Shown piece by piece: positions 7,435-13,830 of a stretch of DNA of 24,277 nucleotides (position 1 is the stretch's first letter; every line of letters starts with the position of its first letter). A program made the position numbers and the translations under genes. Source of the stretch: Patescibacteria group bacterium. Lineage in GTDB: Bacteria; Patescibacteriota; Minisyncoccia; Phycocordibacterales; UBA9973. The stretch lies in NCBI GenBank assembly GCA_030916575.1, contig JAUPWJ010000010.1, forward strand, positions 1-24,277, given 5' to 3'. The notes under the pieces are model-generated. The model was given only the letters and a program-made list of their open reading frames with translations. It made no database searches and had not been told where the DNA came from.

Positions 7435-7440
7435 ATTATA
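7435..7440 (-). promoter_or_regulatory. -10 element of the gatB operon
   Basis: A perfect TATAAT on the minus strand, 11 nt from the gatB ATG, giving a predicted 5' leader of only about 4-5 nt. It lies downstream of the terminator of the preceding small gene. No TG extension and no clear -35 are visible. Confidence 0.55.
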
Positions 7441-7455
7441 GCTTAAAGTTAGCAA

Positions 7456-7483
7456 TAAAAAAAGCCGGCGAATTTCACCGGCT
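7456..7483 (-). terminator. Intrinsic terminator of the 65-aa membrane protein gene
   Basis: A GC-rich 8-bp stem (AGCCGGTG with CGCCGGCT, one G-T pair, loop AAATT; 7463-7483) is followed on the minus strand by seven T residues. It lies about 25 nt after the stop of the small gene and before the gatB promoter. Confidence 0.88.
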
Positions 7484-7508
7484 CTAAGAGATTGCTTTTC
7501 TGTGTTTT

Positions 7509-7706
7509 TTAAGACACAAGGCGGCTTTTTGCCCTTATCAGGCTTTTCTCAACCATTCGGTTAAGTGCCTGGAACGTTCCATAAGCAAAAAATCCGACGC
7601 AGGACAATACGAGTGCGAACTCAAGAACAGATGATGGATTGTTTTTTCCAATAAACAACCAAATCAGTGCTCCCAAGAGAGCAGAGGCGAACAAACTGAA
7701 GTTCAT
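7509..7706 (-). CDS. Small two-helix membrane protein of unknown function
   Basis: I do not recognise this 65-aa protein. It has two hydrophobic segments, about residues 3-19 (SLFASALLGALIWLFIG) and 28-47 (LEFALVLSCVGFFAYGTFQA), separated by a short polar turn (KNNPSS). A basic tail (NRMVEKSLIRAKSRLVS) should lie in the cytoplasm. It is probably real because it has a near-consensus promoter upstream and a strong terminator downstream, making it a self-contained unit between the exporter operon and gatB. Its DNA is visibly richer in G and C than the neighbouring genes, and its ATG is preceded by a TAAC-type tandem repeat rather than by the leaderless arrangement seen elsewhere. Candidate roles such as a small holin-like or regulatory membrane peptide are guesses. 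Confidence 0.6.
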   Translation of the reverse strand: MNFSLFASALLGALIWLFIGKNNPSSVLEFALVLSCVGFFAYGTFQALNRMVEKSLIRAKSRLVS

Positions 7707-7733
7707 AGTTAGTTAGTTTAAAAAGCTAAAAAG

Positions 7734-7752
7734 AAGATTTTATCTAAATCTT
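7734..7752 (-). terminator. Weak AT-rich hairpin after the ABC exporter operon
   Basis: A 7-bp stem AAGATTT with AAATCTT and a 5-nt loop, followed on the minus strand by CTTTTTAGCTTTTT. It could end the exporter transcript. It also overlaps the start of the predicted leader of the small membrane gene, so it may act there instead. The stem is all but free of G-C pairs. Confidence 0.35.
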
Positions 7753-7780
7753 TTATACCAATTATTTTAATTTTAGTCAA
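7752..7780 (-). promoter_or_regulatory. Near-consensus sigma-70-type promoter of the 65-aa gene
   Basis: On the minus strand TTGACT (7775-7780), a 17-nt spacer and TATAAA (7752-7757), with TGG directly before the -10. The transcription start would be near 7745, leaving a leader of about 38 nt. It is the only promoter in the window with a good -35, ideal spacing and a normal-length leader. Confidence 0.65.
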
Positions 7781-7783
7781 ATC

Positions 7784-8461
7784 TTATTTCTGTTTTATTT
7801 CCTTTACGATTCTACCGTCTTCTAGGTAAACTATACGGTCACAATATTTTGCATACTCATCTTCATGAGTTACCATCACTATGGTCTGCCCTTTGCTATT
7901 TAATTCTTTAAAAAGTTCGATAATGGAATTCCCAGATACAGTATCTAGGTTTGCTGTCGGTTCGTCAGCAAATAAAATTTTAGGTTCATGTGCCATAGCA
8001 CGCGCAATAGATACTCTTTGCTGTTCTCCTCCTGAGAGCTGGCTTGGTTTATTGTCTGATCTATGTGAAAGCCCAACTTTTTCTAAAATATTTTCTGCAA
8101 TTTTTTGAGCTTCAGGAATTCCATTACCTTGCATTAAAATCGGTATCATTACATTCTCGGATGCTGTAAGCTCTGGAATAAGTGCATAGTCTTGAAAGAC
8201 ATAGCCGAGCTCAGTTAGACGCATTTGTGTGCGTTCTTCAGTAGTTAAGCTCTCAGTATTTACTCCATTTAAAATTATTTCACCAGAACTTGGATGATCA
8301 AGAAGTCCTATCTGATACATAAGGGTCGACTTTCCTGCTCCAGACTTTCCCATGATACCAAGGAATTCTCCCTCGCGAACCTCCAAATCAATACCCTTAA
8401 GAACTTGTGTCTCTAAATGTTTAGTCGTATATTTTTTTGTTAAATTTTTTACTTTTATCAT
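7784..8461 (-). CDS. ABC transporter ATP-binding protein, MacB/LolD type
   Basis: The 225-aa ATPase subunit that drives the adjacent FtsX-type permease. All ABC motifs are in place: Walker A GKSGAGKST at 38-46, Q-loop Gln90 in VFQDYALIPELTA, signature LSGGEQQRVSIARA at 142-155, Walker B ILFADE at 162-167 with catalytic Glu167, D-loop NLD at 171-173 and switch His199 in VTHE. The length and the YALIPELTASENV segment are typical of the MacB/LolD/FtsE family, which powers extracytoplasmic work or lipoprotein/peptide export rather than solute import. It is the third gene of the HlyD-permease-ATPase operon and starts 14 nt after the permease stop. No Shine-Dalgarno is seen at the usual distance. 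Confidence 0.93.
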   Translation of the reverse strand: MIKVKNLTKKYTTKHLETQVLKGIDLEVREGEFLGIMGKSGAGKSTLMYQIGLLDHPSSGEIILNGVNTESLTTEERTQMRLTELGYVFQDYALIPELTASENVMIPILMQGNGIPEAQKIAENILEKVGLSHRSDNKPSQLSGGEQQRVSIARAMAHEPKILFADEPTANLDTVSGNSIIELFKELNSKGQTIVMVTHEDEYAKYCDRIVYLEDGRIVKEIKQK

Positions 8462-8475
8462 ATTATTATCTTTTT

Positions 8476-9789
8476 CTATCTACCTAAAATACTATCCAAT
8501 GTATTTTTCTTTACAATCATTCTAGCAGGAATATATCCGGCAAAAAGTGTAACTAGAAGAAGTAAAAAGAATTTAAACATTGTACCGGTGACTGGGGCAA
8601 CTAAAATACCATCTGAAAATGGAAAATCTAATGGATGTGCCAAGAATAATGGTACAAGTGCTCCATATGTGATAGCAAGCCCTAAAAGTCCGCCCAAAAC
8701 TGCATAGAAAATTGATTGAAATACATAAGAAACTTCAATGGCTTTTTCAGATATACCAATACCTTTCATAATACCGATATATTTTCTACGAGTGACAGCA
8801 TTGATAAATATCACGATAAATATCGTAATAGAAGCTACAACAATACCAATAAGACCAATAACATTACCCAAAAGTCCGAAAGCTAAACGAATTTGATTTA
8901 AAAATTCTGGTATAGCTTCTACTGCCGTTTGAATCTTACCGTCATTTCCAAAACCAGCCTTAACTAAATTATTCTTTAAGTCGTCTCCTGTTATAACTGC
9001 ATTTGGATTTATTTTCACCGCTATTTCATTTGCATTCACTATCGGCCTATCTACAAGTCTCCAGAAATCTTCTTCTGTTAAGAATGCTCGCATAGAAACT
9101 TCACCAACTTTTGAGTCCACTATACCTTTTACAATGAAAGTCTTAGTGTTCTCTCCAACAGTTATTTTCACCTCATCTCCAGGGAAAACACCATCGAGTG
9201 ATGCGAAAGCATCTCCAAAGTCAGATGAATATCTAAACAATAAATTTGCTCCGATTAACACATAACCACTCTCTCCTTCTTTTAAAAATTCTCCTTCAAC
9301 TACATATTTAGAAAGATTAGAAAGACTATTTTCATCAGCAAGATTTATACCAGTGACTTGAGTTCCTGCTGTATCTCGGAGCGTATTAAAGTCTCGGCGT
9401 GTTTTATAATTTGCTTCAACTTGTCCATTTTCAATATATCTCACACTTATTTCAGATATATCAGACATATTGTGTAAAGTATTATTTAACTCATAGGTGT
9501 GTTTTATATCTTTCTCTCCAGCCACAGTTTTAACTATCAAATCTCCTGTGTATTGCTCACGGTTAGCGATATTTCCTCCTTCAATAAGACCGATAAGAAC
9601 ACCCGAGATAACCACCAAGTTTAAAAAAGTCAGCATCATAATAAAAACAATCAAAAGAGTTGTAGACTTATTTGATCCCTTTATTTGTCTTTTAGCTAAA
9701 AACCAACCGACTTTTAATATATTTCCAAGTCTGTTTGTTTTAATATCTCCATTAAGACTTTTATTACTATTTTTCTTAGAGTTATTCAC
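8476..9789 (-). CDS. ABC transporter permease, MacB/FtsX family
   Basis: The 437-aa membrane subunit of a MacAB-like transporter. An unusually polar 40-residue N-terminus (MNNSKKNSNKSLNG...) precedes TM1 at about 43-68. A large extracytoplasmic MacB-type domain spans about 70-300 and contains the ITGxNLxD-like segment VTGINLADEN and a GDEVKITVG strand pair. TM2-TM4 lie at about 303-330, 352-385 and 403-422. The FtsX signature RRKYIGIMKGIGIS at 334-347 lies in the cytoplasmic coupling region, which should contact the ATPase. The start codon is GTG at 9789, 12 nt after the HlyD stop, with no Shine-Dalgarno; translation is probably coupled. By family analogy the complex moves a substrate outward or transmits force across the membrane; the substrate is unknown. 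Confidence 0.88.
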   Translation of the reverse strand: MNNSKKNSNKSLNGDIKTNRLGNILKVGWFLAKRQIKGSNKSTTLLIVFIMMLTFLNLVVISGVLIGLIEGGNIANREQYTGDLIVKTVAGEKDIKHTYELNNTLHNMSDISEISVRYIENGQVEANYKTRRDFNTLRDTAGTQVTGINLADENSLSNLSKYVVEGEFLKEGESGYVLIGANLLFRYSSDFGDAFASLDGVFPGDEVKITVGENTKTFIVKGIVDSKVGEVSMRAFLTEEDFWRLVDRPIVNANEIAVKINPNAVITGDDLKNNLVKAGFGNDGKIQTAVEAIPEFLNQIRLAFGLLGNVIGLIGIVVASITIFIVIFINAVTRRKYIGIMKGIGISEKAIEVSYVFQSIFYAVLGGLLGLAITYGALVPLFLAHPLDFPFSDGILVAPVTGTMFKFFLLLLVTLFAGYIPARMIVKKNTLDSILGR

Positions 9790-9801
9790 GGGTATTTTTA
9801 A

Positions 9802-11223
9802 TTACTTTTTTGTAGGTGGCGTTATTTTTTCTCCTTCAACAAGTCCACTCAATATCTCAACTTGACTATCACTTCCTTGTAGTCCAAGTTCCACAACTCT
9901 ATCTGTGGTTCTTGCGTCATCTCCTAAAATTTTTACAATATTTTGTTCACCTACTTTTTCTACATAATAATTTGGAATAGTTAATACATCATTTTTAGAA
10001 TTTAAAACAATATGCCCACTTGCACTCATACCAGTTCGAATTCTCGCATCAGCATTTAATTCCACAAAAGCTTCATATACAGGGACACCCTCTATTGTAG
10101 TCTCTCTGGAATTTACATTTTTCAATATTCCTACAAATTCTTCATTCGGAAGTGCATCTAAGGTAATTTTTACTTCACTACCTACAACTAATTTTGACAC
10201 ATCAAGTTCTGAAACTTGCAAAACAACTTCCAAATGTTCTTCTCCTAATATAGATATGACACGCTCGCCGACAGAAGCATTTTCTCCGACTTCTTTTTCA
10301 ATATTTGTTACAAGCCCTGAAAAAGGAGCGTAAATAGTATTTTTCTTTATCTCAGCATTTATTTTTTGTATTTCGGCCAAAGCTATAGAATCCCCACTAC
10401 CTTCTTCAGCTAAAAGCTTATCGTAAGCTACTTGGGCATTTTTGATTTTTATATCTCTATCATTTTTCGCTTCTATATATGCATTGTAATTTGCCAAATA
10501 AGAAGACCCTGACTTGTTTGGAATTTCTAAATACCAAATAGTATCTTTGTAGTCTTCCAAAACGTCAGCAAATGAAATATATAAACCCTTAGAACCAAGC
10601 ATTGTTGGTCCTTGTTCATTTATAATCTTTTCTGTCTTTTCTAGGGTATAAGTTCGTAATGTATATTCATCTATGGTTACATTTTTTTTATCAATATTTA
10701 TTTTATAAGTTCCTTCTTTTCCATCATAAATACCAGAAATCATAGGTACTGTTACAGTATAATCATTATCATGTGGAATTAATTCCAAATCTTCAGTAAG
10801 TAAATTTCTATAAGCATTTGCTACTTTTGCATCTTCTTGTGATTTTACTTTTTCTAATTCATCTTTTGCATCTTCTAAATCAAGTCCTGAAGTTTTCAAA
10901 TTGGCTTGTTTGATTTTTAAATCTGCCAATAATTCACCAATTTCAAGCTGGGCCAAAATTTGTCCTGCTTTTACATTTTGATTATTTTTTACATAAATCT
11001 TATTCAGTCTTCCAGAAGAAGCAAAACCAAGGTCTGCCTTAGAACTCGTCTCTACTTTTCCAGAAAGTTCCACAGATTGTTCTATATTTCCTCTTGTTAC
11101 TGTGTAATTCTCTACTACCTTATTTTCATGTTTAAATAATACAAAAGCTAAAATAGCTAGTATTATCAGGCCAAATATAGACATTTTCTTGTGATTTTTA
11201 ATATAATTCGTTATTTTATTCAT
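9802..11223 (-). CDS. HlyD/MacA-type membrane fusion protein (efflux adaptor)
   Basis: The 473-aa adaptor of the exporter. A short cytoplasmic N-terminus and one TM at about 14-31 are followed by an extracytoplasmic region. The first half-lipoyl domain is at about 42-93 (VTRGNIEQSVELSGKV, then GRLNKIYVKNNQNVKAGQIL). Helical stretches lie at about 95-145 and 245-293, and the second lipoyl half begins at TIYAPFSGLVTNIEKEVGENASVGE (about 296-320). Beta-barrel and membrane-proximal domains follow to about 470. Between the two helical arms sits an extra beta-rich segment of about 100 residues (roughly 148-245) where MacA normally has a plain hairpin turn. It is the first gene of the operon, with an extended -10 promoter 8 nt before its ATG. 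Because these cells are presumed monoderm, it probably serves a wall-side function as in Gram-positive MacAB-like systems. Confidence 0.88.
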   Translation of the reverse strand: MNKITNYIKNHKKMSIFGLIILAILAFVLFKHENKVVENYTVTRGNIEQSVELSGKVETSSKADLGFASSGRLNKIYVKNNQNVKAGQILAQLEIGELLADLKIKQANLKTSGLDLEDAKDELEKVKSQEDAKVANAYRNLLTEDLELIPHDNDYTVTVPMISGIYDGKEGTYKINIDKKNVTIDEYTLRTYTLEKTEKIINEQGPTMLGSKGLYISFADVLEDYKDTIWYLEIPNKSGSSYLANYNAYIEAKNDRDIKIKNAQVAYDKLLAEEGSGDSIALAEIQKINAEIKKNTIYAPFSGLVTNIEKEVGENASVGERVISILGEEHLEVVLQVSELDVSKLVVGSEVKITLDALPNEEFVGILKNVNSRETTIEGVPVYEAFVELNADARIRTGMSASGHIVLNSKNDVLTIPNYYVEKVGEQNIVKILGDDARTTDRVVELGLQGSDSQVEILSGLVEGEKITPPTKK

Positions 11224-11231
11224 AGAAAAGA

Positions 11232-11259
11232 ATTATAACACAAAAAGTGTCTCTCTCAA
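11232..11259 (-). promoter_or_regulatory. Promoter of the HlyD-permease-ATPase operon
   Basis: TTGAGA (11254-11259), a 16-nt spacer and TGT-TATAAT (hexamer 11232-11237), with 8 nt to the ATG at 11223. Five of six -35 positions match consensus. The leader would be 0-2 nt. It separates the exporter operon from the surface-protein array directly upstream. Confidence 0.7.
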
Positions 11260-11262
11260 AGA

Positions 11263-13812
11263 TTAATTTGAATTTACAAATGCCCTTGTTAGAGGTCCAA
11301 AGAATCCTACTGCTGGAGTGATATTATGTGCTAATTGAAATTTGATAAGTGCTTTTTTAGTTAATGCTCCAAACTTTTCTGTTTCATTTCCCAATGAACC
11401 TGCACCAATTGTTGCTACAGGAAAACCGTGAGTATTTAAATATTTTTGCAATTCTTTGATATCAAAATTTATCATGCCTAGGCTTAAATTTTTTAAGAAT
11501 TGAAATTTAGGAATATCATTTACACAGGGTAGTCCTGTGGATGGTGAGAATTTATAAGAAGTGATGCAATCTTTTGGTGCTGGAGTATTCGTTACTCCTG
11601 GAGTAGTTAGCGTTACATTATTATTTAAAATTGAATTACGAAGAGTTTGAGTTGAACCAGAAGTACTACGTGAAATTTCTACCTCTTCTGCAACTAAAGA
11701 AAAGTTTGCAGTTACTGTAATATCTCCGGAAACACTTAAATCCGTACGAGGGTTTTGTATAGATAAATCAGACCAATTAGTAAATTCATACCCAGAATCT
11801 GGTACTGGAGTTATGGCTGTTCCATTTCCTCCTTCACTTATTATCTGTGATGTATCTCCTGTAATTGAACCATTCGCTCCTGCAGAATAAGTTAATGTAT
11901 ACACATTTGGACAAGGAATTGTAACTGTGCCATTTACAGTACCACCATTAGTGGCACCAGCATCAAAACATGCGTCTCCAGTAATAGTTCCGTAGTTTAT
12001 ACTAGTATCATAAAAATTAGCATTACCTGTAAGGGTGCCACCAAAATAAACAGAGTTATTAAAAATAGCATCTCCAATTAAACTAACTACTTCAAAACCA
12101 GCACCAATAGCACTTGTTGCAGTCAATCCAGTGAGGCTTGCATCTATTCTGAAGGGCGTAACAAAAGAATCCGCATTTATATTTGGAGCTACGTTACCTA
12201 AAGTTTTTACTCCATTAGTAGCATCAGGCAAGCTTGCTGATTGTATTGTATGAGCTTCATCATCCCACCAATTACCCGTGAGGGTGGTCCAATCATTATT
12301 TACGCCTGAGTTATACCAAAATATATCAGATTCAACAAAGCTACCACCATTTAAAGTTTGAAAAGTTGTAGTGCCGTCATATTGCGCTTGAATAATATTT
12401 ACCTCTGCGCCATCTGCTACCACAATCCATGGACCTGTACTTATAAAATCACGAGTAGTCGTAGTATTACTAGTATATTTACGAGTTTTTGTGCCCCCTA
12501 CTGTTCCGTTGCTTTCTGTTAAATCGCCTACAAAAGTAGCGCTACCAGAAACCGTACCGTTATTAAAACTTGAATCATTAAAAATAGCATCACCTGTAAC
12601 AGTGCCTTGAATATAGCTTGTATCATTGAAAATAGCATCACCTGTGATAATTCCTGCGCCATAAGCAGAGCCATTGAAAGTAACATCACCTGCAATATTA
12701 GATTCCACATAATTTCCAACAGAACTAGAAAAAGTTATTCCTGTAAGAGTAGCATCAAGAGTATAGGGTATCACCCAGGTATCTATATCAACATTGGGTC
12801 CAACACTACCTAAGGTGACTATAGCGTTGAAATCAGGCAAGCTCGCTGATTGTATTGTATGAGCTTCATCATCCCACCAATTCCCTGTAAGTGTGTCCCA
12901 ATCACTATCTACACCAGAGTTATACCAATAAAGAGTAGACGGGCATAAACCATAATCAGTTATCGTCCAGTTAAAATTGTCTATAATACTTTGTCTTTCT
13001 GTGGCTGATGCACAATAGTAACTAGAACCTGCATCAAAAGCCACATTGGATTGTAAAACTTGGACTGACCACCCAGCAAGAAGTGCATCATAATTAGCAA
13101 CAGACAAAGCCGAACCACCAGCAAACATTGAAGACATATCAGTCACACTTGATACATTCCAAGAACTTATGTCTTGATTGAAGGGAGTAGCAAAAAACAT
13201 AGTATTCATATTGGTTACGTTTGATACATCCCAAGAACTTATGTCTTGATTGAAAGCTACGGCGGTGTTAAACATACCACTCATGTTGGTTACGTTTGAT
13301 ACGTCCCAAGAACTTATATCTGGATTAAAGTAGATAAAAAGGGATCTAAACATATTACTCATGTCTGTTACACCAGAAAGATTAGGAGAATCAATAGCAT
13401 TTATTCTTAAATTTGTTGCTCCTAAAAATGCATTCGCCATCGAAGTCCAAGCAATATTACCCCATTGTTCTACTGAAATTATTTTTCTTCTATCACCTCC
13501 ATTGTTAAAGTATATACGAGGAAAATCTCCTGTAATAGACACCGTGTAAGTGCCCGTAGAAGCGTAAGTATGGGTTGTGCTTCCTGTAACTCCAGTACTA
13601 GTAGTTCCATCTCCCCAATCTACATTGTAGTTATAACCAGCTCCCGTAGTCGGAATTGTTATTTGAGTACTTGTTGATGTGCCAGCATTGTTTGTTCTCC
13701 AGGTAGTGATAAATTCTCCAGCAGCAGAAACATTTTGGCTTGCTAGAAAAAATACAAACGCGAAAACTCCTCCAAAAATTAGATACTTTAAAAAAAACTT
13801 GGGATTTTGCAT
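11263..13812 (-). CDS. Wall-bound surface protein: PKD-like, BspA-type repeats, twin modules, InlB repeat, peptidoglycan-binding
   Basis: A secreted 849-aa multidomain protein. Signal peptide at 1-31 (two hydrophobic stretches ending ASQNVSAAG). Residues about 33-95 look PKD/immunoglobulin-like (NVDWGDGTT, then HTYASTGTYTVSITG). Residues about 147-250 carry BspA/DUF285-type leucine-rich-like repeats of about 24 aa (DMSNMF...DISSWDVSNVT). Two related modules follow, each starting WYNSGV...DW...GNWWDDEAHTIQ (about 296 and 499), with short repeats of the form TGDAIFNDTSYxxGTV that suggest a beta-helix. An InlB B-type repeat is at about 638-707. The C-terminal cassette has an STSGSTQ linker, a Cys-bracketed motif C749-C763 and a PG_binding_1-like domain at about 770-849 (IKELQKYLNTHGFP). 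It should sit on the outside, bound to the wall. Role: likely adhesion or surface-layer; the target is unknown. Confidence 0.82.
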   Translation of the reverse strand: MQNPKFFLKYLIFGGVFAFVFFLASQNVSAAGEFITTWRTNNAGTSTSTQITIPTTGAGYNYNVDWGDGTTSTGVTGSTTHTYASTGTYTVSITGDFPRIYFNNGGDRRKIISVEQWGNIAWTSMANAFLGATNLRINAIDSPNLSGVTDMSNMFRSLFIYFNPDISSWDVSNVTNMSGMFNTAVAFNQDISSWDVSNVTNMNTMFFATPFNQDISSWNVSSVTDMSSMFAGGSALSVANYDALLAGWSVQVLQSNVAFDAGSSYYCASATERQSIIDNFNWTITDYGLCPSTLYWYNSGVDSDWDTLTGNWWDDEAHTIQSASLPDFNAIVTLGSVGPNVDIDTWVIPYTLDATLTGITFSSSVGNYVESNIAGDVTFNGSAYGAGIITGDAIFNDTSYIQGTVTGDAIFNDSSFNNGTVSGSATFVGDLTESNGTVGGTKTRKYTSNTTTTRDFISTGPWIVVADGAEVNIIQAQYDGTTTFQTLNGGSFVESDIFWYNSGVNNDWTTLTGNWWDDEAHTIQSASLPDATNGVKTLGNVAPNINADSFVTPFRIDASLTGLTATSAIGAGFEVVSLIGDAIFNNSVYFGGTLTGNANFYDTSINYGTITGDACFDAGATNGGTVNGTVTIPCPNVYTLTYSAGANGSITGDTSQIISEGGNGTAITPVPDSGYEFTNWSDLSIQNPRTDLSVSGDITVTANFSLVAEEVEISRSTSGSTQTLRNSILNNNVTLTTPGVTNTPAPKDCITSYKFSPSTGLPCVNDIPKFQFLKNLSLGMINFDIKELQKYLNTHGFPVATIGAGSLGNETEKFGALTKKALIKFQLAHNITPAVGFFGPLTRAFVNSN
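11692..11901 (-). other. InlB B-type repeat in the 849-aa protein
   Basis: About 70 residues with L-T-Y-x-A-G-x-x-G-S-I, then G-Y-E-F-T-N-W-S-D and I-T-V-T-A-N-F. A close relative sits in the membrane-anchored protein at 22569-22775, sharing the GYEFTNWSD and NPRTD blocks. Confidence 0.75.
12222..12927 (-). repeat. Twin ~95-bp DNA repeats opening two homologous modules
   Basis: Segments 12222-12317 and 12832-12927 are nearly identical and encode the W-Y-N-S-G-V through A-H-T-I-Q-S-A-S-L-P-D segment that opens each of two ~200-residue modules of the 849-aa protein. The DNA-level similarity points to a recent internal duplication. Confidence 0.75.
13063..13395 (-). repeat. BspA/DUF285-type tandem repeats
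   Basis: About four copies of a unit of roughly 72-75 bp encoding D-I-S-S-W-[DN]-V-S-[NS]-V-T-[ND]-M-x-x-M-F. The DNA copies share long blocks such as ccaagaacttatgtcttgat. The run ends in the ANYDALLAGWS cap seen after such repeats in other bacteria. Confidence 0.75.
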
Positions 13813-13819
13813 TAAAACT

Positions 13820-13828
13820 ATTATACCA
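13820..13828 (-). promoter_or_regulatory. Extended -10 promoter of the 849-aa surface protein gene
   Basis: TGG-TATAAT in the 18-nt gap after the upstream stop codon, with 7 nt to the ATG at 13812. The transcript would be leaderless. Confidence 0.65.
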
Positions 13829-13830
13829 AA

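Noticed and set aside
11238..11251. Small hairpin ACAC-TTTTT-GTGT after the 849-aa gene as a terminator
   Set aside because: The stem is only 4 bp, no T-tract follows, and the segment forms the spacer of the exporter promoter.
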